64,000 nucleotides of DNA, taken from assembly GCA_021399445.1 (NCBI GenBank), contig JAJTUQ010000002.1:3100001-3164000 (forward strand), read 5' to 3'. A model generated the notes under the pieces. The model saw nothing but the letters and a program-made list of their open reading frames with translations. It did no database searches and was not told the origin of the DNA. Source of the DNA: Xylogone sp. PMI_703. Lineage: Eukaryota > Ascomycota > Leotiomycetes. A program made the translations under genes and the position numbers. Position 1 is the stretch's first letter; every line of letters begins with the position of its first letter. Below are positions 37,843 through 48,063 of the stretch, in pieces.

Positions 37843-39980
37843 CTATGCTCCAGGTGGAGGAGGTGGTGGCGGTTGATCACTGGGAGGAGGCGGCGGAGGA
37901 GCACTTCCAGGAGGTGGAGGAGGGAGCTCTGCTCCAGACGGTGGTGGCGGAGGTGGTGGATTGCCAGAGAACTGTTGGAGTAAAGCACCCAACCCAGGTG
38001 GAGCTCCTGGAGGCGCACCGGGAGCTCCACCGAGTCCTGGAGGAGCTCCATAGCCGTTGTAGCCCGGAGCGGAATAGCCACCATAGGGAGCACCAGATGG
38101 AGGATAGCCACCAGGCGCTTGTTGCCATGGAGCGGCACCACCAGGGGGTGGAGGAGGAGCACCATATCCGTTTTGACCGCCATAATAATCTCCGTTACGG
38201 TCGTCATGTCCACGTCGATCTCGTTGCCATGGAGCAGGGCCGCCCGTTGGTCCATCACGTGAGCCGAAGTCATTTCCACGGTCTTCATTTCTACGCCACG
38301 GTGCAGCTGCACCAGTTGGACCCCTCTGCCAGGGTTTGACATCACCATTGGGTGGAGGACCTTGACTGTAGCCTCCTGGTCCAGCTTCGATTCGTCGAGG
38401 AGCATCTCCGTTAGCTGCAGGCGCACCACCTGACAGTTCTTGCATAAGTTGCTATTGATCAGGTTAGTATATGGCTTTGTATAACAGGTTAATAGGGAGT
38501 GTCATACCTCGTATTCTCGGTCTACATCATCTCCAGCGCCAATGCGACCAGCAGTAGCTGGAGCAGGACCATTGCGCCAATCGGTACCGCGTTGCCTATC
38601 TGGGCAATCCTTTGCCATATGGCCAGCATTGCCACAAATACGACAGATGATGTTGGCCGTGAAGTTGCGTTGTTCAGGGCAGTCAAACTTCCTGTGACCA
38701 ATCTGCCCGCAGTTCTGGCAGGCCTGATTCTCATCATCACGAAGGGTACCGTTGAGAGCGGCCAGTTCACGGAGTTGGTTGCGTTTAAGCTCATTTTGAC
38801 CCTCAGGAATCGAAGCTGCCTGTTAGTATCGGTGTTAGCGTGACCATTAAAGTGCTTGGCATTTCAGGGGGACTTACCGTCTCAATGATGTTGTGGATTA
38901 ACTTCTTCGCCTTGTTGACCTTTTCTTCAGTATCTGCCATAATCAGACAGTGGAGATCTTCTTCCTGGTTACTGGTGTGAGCAGCATCCGAACGGCCCTT
39001 TCCTTCTTTAACAGAGCCTTTTCCACGGATGGCAATTTTAGCACCGGATTCTGATTCCATCTTTTTGAGAGTATTTCCACGAGGACCGATAAGTAAGCCA
39101 ACTTTAGTAAGAGGTAGCTAGTGTTAGTATATGTATCAAAGCTTAAAAGCAAAAGTAGTGAGTATAACGGGTTAGTGATGACAGTGCGCAGTAATTTCCT
39201 AGTACTGCGCGCAATGTCACACGAACAAAAAGGAAAGGGGATTTATAGCAAAAGGTTAGAAAGGTTAGAGGGTTAGCAATCATACTGAAGTTAATCTCTG
39301 GATAGTCATTGACTGGCACATAAACTTTCTCCTGTGTCTTAGTGGGACGACGGTAGTCCTGTGGTGGGTGATAGTTAGGAATGACCTTCATAGCCTTCTC
39401 AATCAGCTTATGTCGTTCATCTTCAAGGCGCTTGCGGTATCGGTATTCACGTGTGTTAACACGGCGACCGAAGTTATCGTACTGAGGTGGAGGCGAGGGA
39501 GATCTAGTTGCATGTTAGTGATATATTTTCCAACTGAAACGAACTTGAAGGCAAAGCTTACCGATCACCATCTGCTGGAACAACATCGTCAATCCTCAAC
39601 TTTTGGCTAATTTCCTCGATACGTAAATGAAGAGTGTAGGCTTCAAGCTGCTCGCTGGTCATGCTTGCCACGATAGCAGTTGGCAGACCCATCAAACCAG
39701 CGGCTTTGTTCTCTGCCGCATCACCCCAACGGTTTCTCTTCTTACGGCGCCTGGTTCCATCGGCAGAGGGTTCTTCTATTGCGAATATGTTAGATAGTAA
39801 AGAGAAATGCCGAAAGATAGACTTACCTCTAGTTGGGCTACGACCGCGCTTCTGGTTTCCATCAGGCTGAGAGCTATTTTCGCGTTCTGGAGTTGCGCTC
39901 CTGTCTCCACCAAATCGACGACGGGTTCCCAAGGGAATATTGTTAGAGCCTGTACTTCCTGCGTTATTGCGCCACGCCAT
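37843..39980 (-). CDS. MSL5: Branchpoint-bridging protein (BBP/SF1)
   Basis: Recognises the intron branchpoint (UACUAAC-like) in early spliceosome assembly and contacts U2AF. Six minus-strand exons: 39980-39827, 39775-39562, 39503-39286, 39101-38878, 38819-38508 and 38451-37843; 576 aa. Introns 51, 58, 184, 58 and 56 nt. Features in order: basic U2AF-ligand motif [11 protein letters not shown] around Trp68; helix-hairpin region with [20 protein letters not shown] domain with [16 protein letters not shown] and [14 protein letters not shown] (about 165-270). Two CCHC zinc knuckles follow (Cys304/307/His312/Cys317 and Cys329/332/His337/Cys342). The tail is Gly/Pro-rich, with poly-Pro runs ending PPPPPPPGA. 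All joins keep frame and rebuild conserved motifs. The gene is unusually intron-rich for this window. Intron 3 carries five CTAAC strings. Divergent from the GST gene. Confidence 0.94.
39102..39285 (-). other. Intron 3 of MSL5 with five branchpoint-like CTAAC motifs
   Basis: On the sense strand CTAAC occurs at plus coordinates 39272-39276, 39264-39268, 39255-39259, 39171-39175 and 39123-39127. The first three are spaced 8-9 nt apart just after the donor. The other MSL5 introns have one or two copies at the normal branch position. Confidence 0.75.
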
Positions 39981-40674
39981 GATGATGGTTAATCTCGTAG
40001 TTCAGCGTGAGGAGATGAAGAAGTTGGGAAGTAAAGGTTTGGAGTTCCAGAAGGCTTTCATAAACCTTAGCGCCACTAGCTTCGAACCAAAAGCGGAAAT
40101 TTCGCATTACATAAACCTATCGCAATGGTCACGTGAAAGTACCGATTTCTGTTCTTCGTCTCCAATAAATGATGGCTCGATTGTCCCTTGCATATGAGGT
40201 CGATATCCTTAGTACTTTACCATTATATGGGTGTCTAAATTTCTGATGCAAGAGTGTCAATCATGTCTCATAGTAACGGTATTTTCACGTTGAGTAGCCC
40301 TTCAGCCGACCTAGAAGAGTGAGGGCAATGTTAGAAGTGTTGCAGCAAATGCTGCTCATGTTCTTAACTCTTTCACTCTCTATCTCGGTAGAAGCTTATA
40401 ATCAAAGGGGTTCGGTCTTGAAGGTACCCTTGGGCCTAGCACTTGGTTTTGGTCTTGAAGTCGATACATCCATTCTTTCAAAGCTGGATACCCCGCGGCA
40501 CACAGTAGACCAATACATTTCACTAATTATCCTGAAAGGATGCCCCTCAAAAAGCTACCAATTTTGGTGTATAATCAAGCCAATTTGACAAATTTGAAGT
40601 ACCCAACCTCTAGAGAGCATCAATGGTGGTTTTGAAACCGAACCCATGCTGTAGGCCTCCGTTCGGAGCGGATT

Positions 40675-40696
40675 GTTCGAATCCGCGGATTCGAAC
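40675..40696. promoter_or_regulatory. 22-bp perfect palindrome upstream of the GST, possible regulator site
   Basis: GTTCGAATCCG is followed directly by its exact reverse complement. It is flanked by a second inverted pair, CTCCGTTCG (40658-40666) and CGAACGGAG (40692-40700). The CGG/CCG triplets resemble half-sites of fungal Zn2Cys6 regulators. It lies about 325 bp upstream of the GST start. Function is inferred. Confidence 0.5.
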
Positions 40697-40931
40697 GGAG
40701 TAGTAACTGCTCCAGCTACCCCGCCGCATCGCCGTCATGTCGCCGCTCATTCCCCCGCCATAATATTCGCATTACTAGAGAAAGCTCTGTCATAATGATG
40801 GATTCCGATTCCCTGCGTCAAACACGCCAACTTCCTGTACTAGGTAAGAAGTGGAAGGCTAGACTGCTTTTATTACAAAGCAGCTTCTTCCTCCGTGACG
40901 CGGGGCAGCAATTGCTCCCCTCTAGCCCCTC

Positions 40932-40939
40932 TATAAATA
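40932..40939 (+). promoter_or_regulatory. TATA box of the GST gene
   Basis: TATAAATA, 80 nt upstream of the chosen ATG at 41019. A start site 30-40 nt downstream would barely include the alternative in-frame ATG at 40980, which favours 41019. Confidence 0.6.
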
Positions 40940-41018
40940 ACACGACGTCACGACCCCCCATCTATCTACCATACTGTAAATGAAACAACGGGTCGTACAG
41001 TTATTATCACACCTCAAA

Positions 41019-41850
41019 ATGGCCTCTCAGGAACCAAACATCCATCTCTACACCGCCCAGACTCCCAATGGCATCAAGATCTCTATAACTCTTGAGGAGC
41101 TTGGTCTACCCTACAAGGTTACGAAGCTCACCTTTGCGAAGAACGAGCAGAAGGAGCCTTGGTTCTTGGAGATCAATCCCAATGGAAGAATTCCTGCCAT
41201 CACCGATACATTTACTGATGGACAACAAATCCGTTTGTTCGAGTCTGGTTCGATCCAGCAGTATCTTGTAGACCGGTATGACAAGGATTACAAGATCTCG
41301 TACCCCAGAGGGACAAGAGAGTTCTACGAGATGAACAACTGGGTGAGATACAAGTTTTTACACAGTTCTCCAAATGTGAAAGACTCCAAAAGCCCACTAA
41401 CACTATTTCCTGTAGCTCTTCTTCCTCAATGCTGGAGTCGGCCCCATGCAAGGTCAGTCAAACCACTTCACTCGCTACGCCGCAGAGAAGATCCCATACG
41501 GGATCAATCGTTACCAGAACGAGACGAGACGTCTATACGGAGTCCTGGACAACCACCTCCAGAAGTCGAAATCCGGTTACCTAGTCGGAGACAAATGTAC
41601 CATCGCGGATATTGCCCACTGGGGTTGGGTATCTGCCTCCTTCTGGGCTGGAGTTGACCTAGGGGAGTTCCCGGCACTGCAGGCCTGGGAGGAGCGCATG
41701 CTGGCCAGACCTGGAGTGGAGAAGGGAAGACACGTCCCCGAACCCCATACGATAAGAGAGATGGGAAAGGATCCCAAAGAGATTGAGAAGCACGCGGCTG
41801 AAAATGCAGCCTGGATCCAGAAGGGGATGAAAGATGATACGAAGAAATAA
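41019..41850 (+). CDS. Glutathione S-transferase, Ure2-like
   Basis: Cytosolic GST of the Ure2/nu-like group, conjugating glutathione to electrophiles or reducing peroxides and disulphides. Exons 41019-41342 and 41416-41850, 73-nt intron; 252 aa. The N-terminal thioredoxin-fold domain has [21 protein letters not shown] (Asn/Gly in place of a catalytic Ser/Tyr), [12 protein letters not shown] with the cis-proline, and [10 protein letters not shown], the Glu-Ser pair that binds the glutathione gamma-glutamyl group. The C-terminal helical domain has [44 protein letters not shown] (N-capping box) and [17 protein letters not shown]. An in-frame ATG at 40980 would add 13 residues, but [12 protein letters not shown] is the typical start and its context CAAAATGGC is better. 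The palindrome and TATA box suggest inducible control. Confidence 0.9.
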
Positions 41851-42398
41851 TGATTTAATGACTTGCATAGGTATTATTATAGCTTTGCATGCATGCATGT
41901 CCCTCATTTATAATGGCACGCTGTGCACTGGTGATACAGTGCATACTGGTTCAATCCAGCTGTGTTAATAGATCAAGTCATTCACGAGAGAACCCTATGT
42001 TTATATAAGAAAAGATCAATTCGGGACTAGTAACCATGAGACTATTAAGTGAAAGACATTAGTTTGAGTGGTGGCATCTGTAGACAATAATGACTCAAGT
42101 TAGATAACGCCAAGGTATGCCCCCTACCAGGTTATCCTATTATCTACGCTGTCCCCAAGTATTCCTCTCAAGAGTCCTAGCGCTAAACAGTGCTTGCTCT
42201 TCTATTCCTTGCCTCCTAGGTCATAAAACAACCACCAACCACCAAACAACCATGTCATATAGTATTCTGAACCCCGGCGAACGATAGGCCAAATAGACAA
42301 GATGTCGTTGCGTGATCCGGATGCGGTAAAGTGCAATGAACGATGACGAAAAGCCATCATTTAGGCCTCTCAGCCATTCTAATAGGCTCCCAGATCCA
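41851..42398. other. Intergenic between convergent GST and 2EXR genes
   Basis: AT-rich shared 3' flank. A 12-bp palindrome TGCATGCATGCA lies at 41886-41897. No exon or RNA gene recognised. Confidence 0.5.
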
Positions 42399-43580
42399 TT
42401 AATTGTAATATCTAACCTTAATTCCAAATGGAATAGGTCCTCCCCTCGCGTGTTGTTGTTTCCTCAGCCGATAGGCTCCCACAATACCTGCCTTGGTCTC
42501 CTCCACCATACATAAAGCTACCCTAGCATTTTCTGGACGCGGAATCTCGAGTTCAGCATAGTGCTCTGGTGTTACAAAACCGCTAGGAGACTCATAGAAA
42601 TGGAAAGTCCACATCTCGACACCTGCCCAGATTCCGAGAGGACCAAAACAGGTCATCTTGCTAAGCACGTTGGCCATGTCCTGCAGAGCGAATTTGTCCA
42701 TGCTGATGTGGATGAAGCGGATTTTGTTTCTTGCCTGCCTGATGTTCTCATCTCTTGGACGACAGAGTCTCTCAGCAGTCTCGTAATTCATGCGAACTGT
42801 GTCGACGGCAAAGTTGACATAGACGCCTGTGTACATCCATGAATTTTGGAAGACCGGGTTGTAAATTTCCATTGCTACCATGCGGGATTCTTGACATGCC
42901 TGAACTACTGCAGGGACTGGGGTCAAGGATTTGCAGATATCGAAGGTTTGGCTTAGTCTAATATCGACGGTGCGCGGTTCATTGACTGCGTGTGTCCAAA
43001 TCAATCTGCGGACCTCCGGTGGAAGCTTTGAAAAGAGCTGAAATACTTTGAGAGGCTTCTTTCTCTCGTAGTGGTGCTCCTTCTTGCGAACAGCGTTCGT
43101 GAGCGGTAGTACCTTAGCCTTCAGTTTGCTAATCTTTGAATTGAGAGTTGCTTTGGGATAGTTTTTTCCACGGCGGCACGCCCGATGGATAGCTGCGGCT
43201 CCCTCTCGAAGTTCTTTATAGTCTGTGAAACCAGATTGACCGAGGACACGGATTCGAAAACTGTCTTTAGTGATTGGAGCAAGCGCCATTGCCATCTCCT
43301 GGGCGTGCTCATTGCTGAATGCTAAGAAGATGGTTGGTTTGCTGCCGGTAATCTCACTGGGACTGTCTGCCAACGTTGCGCTTTCGAGTGGCTCTTGATG
43401 TTTTTCTGGGCTTTCTAGAACTCTTTGGGCTATGACGGCAAAGGCGTGAGTGTATTTCAGAGATGTATCTATTTTAGAAAGCAGTGCTATCTTCTTGGTC
43501 CTCCAAGAAGGGACTAAAACTGTATTACCCCTGCGGCGGCCCCTTTTGTTGAGCTGCTGCTTGACCTCAGAGAGCAACAT
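42399..43580 (-). CDS. 2EXR-domain protein of unknown function
   Basis: Single exon, 393 aa. The central part matches the fungal 2EXR domain as I know it: FQLFSKLPPEVRRLIWTHAV followed by EPRTVDIR, then PAVVQACQESRMVAMEIYNPVF and VYVNFAVDTVRM. The family is abundant in Pezizomycotina and, from memory, expanded in Leotiomycetes; no molecular role is established. The first 170 residues are basic (QLNKRGRRRG, RRGKNYPKATLNSKISKLKAK) and less recognisable. The C-terminal block WAGVEMWTFHFYES and the end GGPIPFGIKVRYYN are distinct from typical members. No signal peptide or membrane segment. The start is the first ATG in the frame. Confidence 0.7.
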   Translation of the reverse strand: MLLSEVKQQLNKRGRRRGNTVLVPSWRTKKIALLSKIDTSLKYTHAFAVIAQRVLESPEKHQEPLESATLADSPSEITGSKPTIFLAFSNEHAQEMAMALAPITKDSFRIRVLGQSGFTDYKELREGAAAIHRACRRGKNYPKATLNSKISKLKAKVLPLTNAVRKKEHHYERKKPLKVFQLFSKLPPEVRRLIWTHAVNEPRTVDIRLSQTFDICKSLTPVPAVVQACQESRMVAMEIYNPVFQNSWMYTGVYVNFAVDTVRMNYETAERLCRPRDENIRQARNKIRFIHISMDKFALQDMANVLSKMTCFGPLGIWAGVEMWTFHFYESPSGFVTPEHYAELEIPRPENARVALCMVEETKAGIVGAYRLRKQQHARGGPIPFGIKVRYYN

Positions 43581-44107
43581 ATCTGAAGAATATTGGCTAT
43601 AATAGGCCTATTGGGTGAGAGGAAGGTAATAGGGGTGATTTTTCCGAGGTTGATCTCCTATGCAACAGTTGTGAAAAACAAGTGCTATGCTCTGTGCAGA
43701 AAGGATTTGAATTTGCTCTGTATCTATTTGCGATGTGATAGCAAGAGATATTGCCAGGGGAATCGAGTGCAATATCAAGTATGAAGGTTGCTGAAAAGCA
43801 ATTCACTGAAGAGGAAATGTGCAAAGCTGCAGAATTGAAAGTGAAGATAAAGTGAGCCTTCAAGTGATATCCCAAATGATCATGCTAGCGACAATTACTT
43901 TCTCAATGAAAGATAGCGACAACAATGGGTACCTTAATGACAATATCAAGAACAATAGCTGATATGTTGAACTTCACCTTTAACCTCCCAATAACCATAA
44001 CGTGGTACCTGGCTCACAACCACTGAACAGTGCGCGAGTTACCAGCTTCAATGCATTCATAATCCTGGGATACTCCTTAACTCCAAAACCACGGCCAATT
44101 GAACATT
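43581..44107. other. Intergenic: 2EXR gene promoter and SEC39 3' flank
   Basis: About 530 nt, no recognisable exon. Small overlapping frames on both strands (43593-43875) have no domain and are probably chance. Confidence 0.5.
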
Positions 44108-47059
44108 TCATCGATCTTCATCATCATTGTCCATTTCGTTAATAGGGGGGGCATTGATTAGCCAGCCAATTCCGCTTGCTAGTGATCCAACAGCTACATT
44201 TCTTAACTGATCCCTTTTCCTGATACGAGGTTTGTTACTTGTACCAGCTGTGTTAGCCTCAGAAGTAGGTGAGTGTCCTGCATTAGATTTACTGCCATCA
44301 CCAACATGGCGAAGCATAGAAAGAGCCGCAAACCCGCTCTGTGCTCGAGTTATACTAGCACGGGAGAGGTCAAAGAGTGACATAGGCGCCTCCTCCACTG
44401 CCCTAGAGCCTGAATTGGCAATGGCATCTTTCTTCGCAGACGCAAAGGAACCAGGAATTGTTTGATCATCGGCCTTAATATCCCATGCTGCCTCTTGTTC
44501 AGCCTCTGACTTTACTTGGGCTTCAAGCTCTTCCTCACAGCGGCGGTAGACATTCAAAATCTCCTGCAGGGTAGATTTTGGAGCTAGTCGCAAAGCGTGT
44601 GCTAAGCAATCTATTCGTTGCTCCAAATGCCTGATTTCAAGATTTGCAGTTGTATTACCAAAGTGAGTCGGTTTAACGCTGCTTCCCACTCTTTTATACT
44701 TTCCAGCTTGTAATGCCGCGCGCCATGACCAGTCATCCAGAGCTTTAGCCGGTGCTTGGGCTGTGAGCCCTGAGCCTTTACGGACAGTTTGCGTCAGTCG
44801 AGTTTGAGCCTCTTCACCAATGGTTTTTAGGCGAGTAACCACATATGAATAGGCTGTCTCGAAATCATCTTCTGCTAGGGCCGCATCGATGCACATGCTC
44901 ACAACGCGCTTTTCAGCAATTGCCTTCTGCTGTGGATACTCTTCCCGAGTTATTATAGAGTGGCCTTTCGCATCTCGAACTGTGAGGCCAGCCATGACCA
45001 TCTCTTCTCCCATCTTAATGAATTCATTTATTTTGGTGTAAGCCTTTTGGTTCTGGTCCAAGACTTTGCCAATTATCGAAATGGGATCACTGTGCACGCG
45101 CAAAATCACAGGGGTGAACGGTTCGCCTTTCTTGAGAACAAGTCTATATTGACCAATTTCGTGTGTAACTTGGACCAAGTATCTGAGATGTTCTGCAGTG
45201 AGAGAACCTTCTAGGGTATCACGGAATGTATTTAGACTTACGAGAAAGGTTAGCAAGAAACAGGGGAGTAGAACTTTATAACATACATGTCAAGACACCT
45301 CTTCACGCCACCTCGTGTTTTGTTGGCGTTAGTAGCATTGTCATATGCATTCATAGCTGCAGAAATAATGGTGTTACATAAAACATCTGGAGGCAGGGGC
45401 CGTTCCAGTGGTGCCTCGTATATTGACTGAGCAAGAGTGTATCCTGTCAAGAAGGTTAGATACTCAATCGTGACTAAAAGTTTTTGTAGAAGGTAACATA
45501 CGAGTGTTTGCAAGAAGTAATTTCAGAATTTCCGCCTCGATATATTCTTTCTTAAGAGATCCAAAGAGACCCTTTCCATGAACGAATCCAGTACCTTCGC
45601 CAAGTTCTTCAAGACCCCAGCTATGAAGCCAGAGGATCTCGTTTCGAGTCTTCACCCAGTATTTATCATCACCCTTAGGCCCATTCCGAATTGCAGCTAA
45701 CAAGTCCACAAACTCGGCTTTCTGCTCTGATTCGTGCTGCAATAAAGCCAGCTCTCCGGCCCGTCTAACATTGCAGCGAACGCCCTGCCTGGTAAGTAGA
45801 TATGCACTAAGCAGAAATGTATGTATTAGCTGGATCGATTTTGGATTGCAAGTAGTCAGTATATTCTCTTCTTCTAGCAGATGGTTTCTCAGACGGCTAG
45901 CAGTTTCTGCTGACAGAAGTCCCGGCTCATCTAACCCTGAAGCAGGTAATAACAAAGCCGCCGCGGCAGATAACGTTGGTACAGTATCATGATCAATGAG
46001 ACGAGATATGCGAGAAATAATGCGGTGGACTCCAGATAGTGCTTCCATCGATGTATCACGAATCAGGTATGCCGTCGCAAGAGCAGTCCTTGCATATCGC
46101 CGTTCTAGATATTGCTGTTCCTCTTCATCTAGCCACTCACTCCCGTCTCTGTAGCTCCCGAAATCAACATCTCCCGGACCATCCCATTGCTCTACGGCTT
46201 CAACAGCGGTTTGCCAGGAGGTGACTGCCTGTCCCGCAATCCACTTGAACACTTCTTCCCAGCCAGCAAGTTTGTGCGCTTCGGCCGAAGGATCACTCGC
46301 CATTGCGACAAGCTGTGTATCTATTATCGGTGTAGTCCCAAGCTTCCTGCGCTTCGCTCGTGTGTCTCCATACATCCACGCTCCAACTAGACCCCTCAGG
46401 TCTCGCCCCACGTTAGGATTTGCGGTCCCGTCTGAGCTAGATCCCTTCGCCGTGTTTGAGAGTAGCAAGGAAACCCCATTCCTATAATCCAGATCCTCAA
46501 AAGCGGAGATAGTCAAGACCGTCCCAGTCTGGGGGTAGTATTCGTAACTAAATCGGAGGAGGGGTAAAACCGTGGAAATCAACCACGTTCGAAGGAAGTG
46601 CGATAGATGCAGGAACGGAGCAAGAAGCCCTGGTATCTGTGTGATCAACCCGGTATTCTCATCAATTCGTAATGACCGATGTACAAGAAATAGAACGAAA
46701 GGATCCGTTGGCACGTCTTCGGGAGCATTGGGCCATGTGAGAGGAAGTAGACGGAGCTTCTTCACCCTCTTGACGGCCTCCGTATCGCTGAGCTCCGCAA
46801 TCCCTGATGAATTTAAATCAATAGGATGAGACACATCTTCTGTGATATTTCCGGATTGTATATCTTGCAGGAATGGCACGTATGCTGAAGAATCTAGACT
46901 CTCGGGGAGGTGGGTTAAGAGGATGCGCAGGATGATGTCGATTCGAAGTCCCTTGGGATGACGGGATACCAGCGTTCGTAACGTCGACAGATCGGCCTTG
47001 GAAGCGAGTTGGACAGCCAGAAGTATGGCTTTGGCTGAAGATAACCCTAGGTCTGCCAT
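44108..47059 (-). CDS. SEC39: Sec39-domain protein, Dsl1/NRZ tether subunit
   Basis: Peripheral ER protein that, with Dsl1 and Tip20, tethers COPI vesicles returning from the Golgi. Exons 47059-45502, 45443-45287 and 45236-44108; introns 58 and 50 nt; 947 aa. The N-terminus LSSAKAILLAVQLASKADLSTLRTLVSRHP and LRIDIILRILLTHLPESLD begin the Sec39 alpha-solenoid. Later family blocks are HLSHFLRTWLISTVLPLLRFSYEYYP, RNEILWLHSWG, and, across the splice, RYTLAQSIYEAP, LPPDVLCNTIISAAMNAYDNATNANKTRGG and KRCLDI. The C-terminus is low-complexity and ends in acidic DNDDEDR. Filamentous-fungal members are longer than yeast Sec39 (709 aa), so the length is normal. The first ATG opens the frame. Confidence 0.88.
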
Positions 47060-48063
47060 CCCTTCATCTCCTGGTGTTCACGAAGCTCAATGCTTGGAGA
47101 ATTCTAGACCAAGCTGTCCAGATGGACTTGGAAGATTTATGTATGCCTGAGGCTGATCTCAAGAGATGACGATTGATTGCGGACTGATCTATTTGCAAGG
47201 TGGTTTTATGGCCGTCGTTCGCCTACCCCTAACGAGCTGTCTACCTAAACACAATTGCGTCTTCCGTAATACTGTATGCAGTGAATAATATAGCCTTTTC
47301 TTTACTTTCAATAATGTATTAGTCTTTAATTATGCACTGGATAACCTCTAACGCTTGTAATGAAAAATAATGGTAAATTGGATGACTCCGACGTTAGACT
47401 CATTGAAGGTTGGCTTTTAGAACATAGATCGCAAGGACTCAGGATTTTGGATTAAATCCATTTTGTATTGTATTATTTTCATGAGCAACTCCACTTACTC
47501 CACACTGACCCCTTCCACCCTACCACTCAACACACTTACATCCCCGACGAGATCTCCCATCTCTCCTTTCTCACAGAACCCAACTTTGTTGAGTTCAAGT
47601 GTGAGTGCTCAATCACTCTACAATTCCATTTCCGTACCGTTTCCCGTTCGTCTCATCCATATTCCATTATAATATACACTGAAGGGAAGATAATAGCCCA
47701 AACCACCAATGTATGAATGATGAGGCGGTTTCCCTTCAAAATTTCAAAGCAAAACAAAATATGTAGTAAAGGAGAAAAAAAAAGATATGTAACTCCCAAA
47801 AATGCAATGCCGATATTTTCCCCTCGCAGTACCTTTGCTCCCCTATTAACTTCATTCACCCCCATTGAACCTACACTTCCCTCTGAACGCCAAAAAATGG
47901 GACGAGCATCCGGACCGTGGGGTATCGCTTGGCAGGTGAACAAGGTATATTTTGACATGATCAAACATTATATAGATATGCCCATGTTTTGGACTCTGAT
48001 TTGTTAACGATAAACAATCAGCAATACAGTGGCTCGAATTGAACTTCTAGAAACGCAAATCGC
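47060..48063. other. Intergenic: SEC39 promoter and phosphatase 3' flank
   Basis: About 1 kb, AT-rich, with no recognisable exon, RNA gene or strong repeat. The two frames at 47463-47716 overlap each other and have no domain. Confidence 0.5.

Larger units (their letters stand above)
39981..41018. promoter_or_regulatory. Divergent region between MSL5 and the GST gene
   Basis: About 1 kb. It holds a nested palindrome (40675-40696) and a TATA box (40932-40939) pointing at the GST. A small plus-strand frame (ATG 40328, stop 40588, 86 aa) starts with a hydrophobic stretch but has no other support. A 62-aa frame from 40795 overlaps the TATA box and is not a credible gene. Confidence 0.55.

Noticed and set aside
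40675..40696. GTTCGAATCC within the palindrome resembles a tRNA T-arm
   Set aside because: No matching acceptor, D-arm or anticodon arm is found on either side on either strand. The match is a by-product of the palindrome.
40795..40983. 62-aa frame upstream of the GST, possible gene or upstream ORF
   Set aside because: It spans the TATA box, so the GST mRNA would not include its ATG, and it has no domain.
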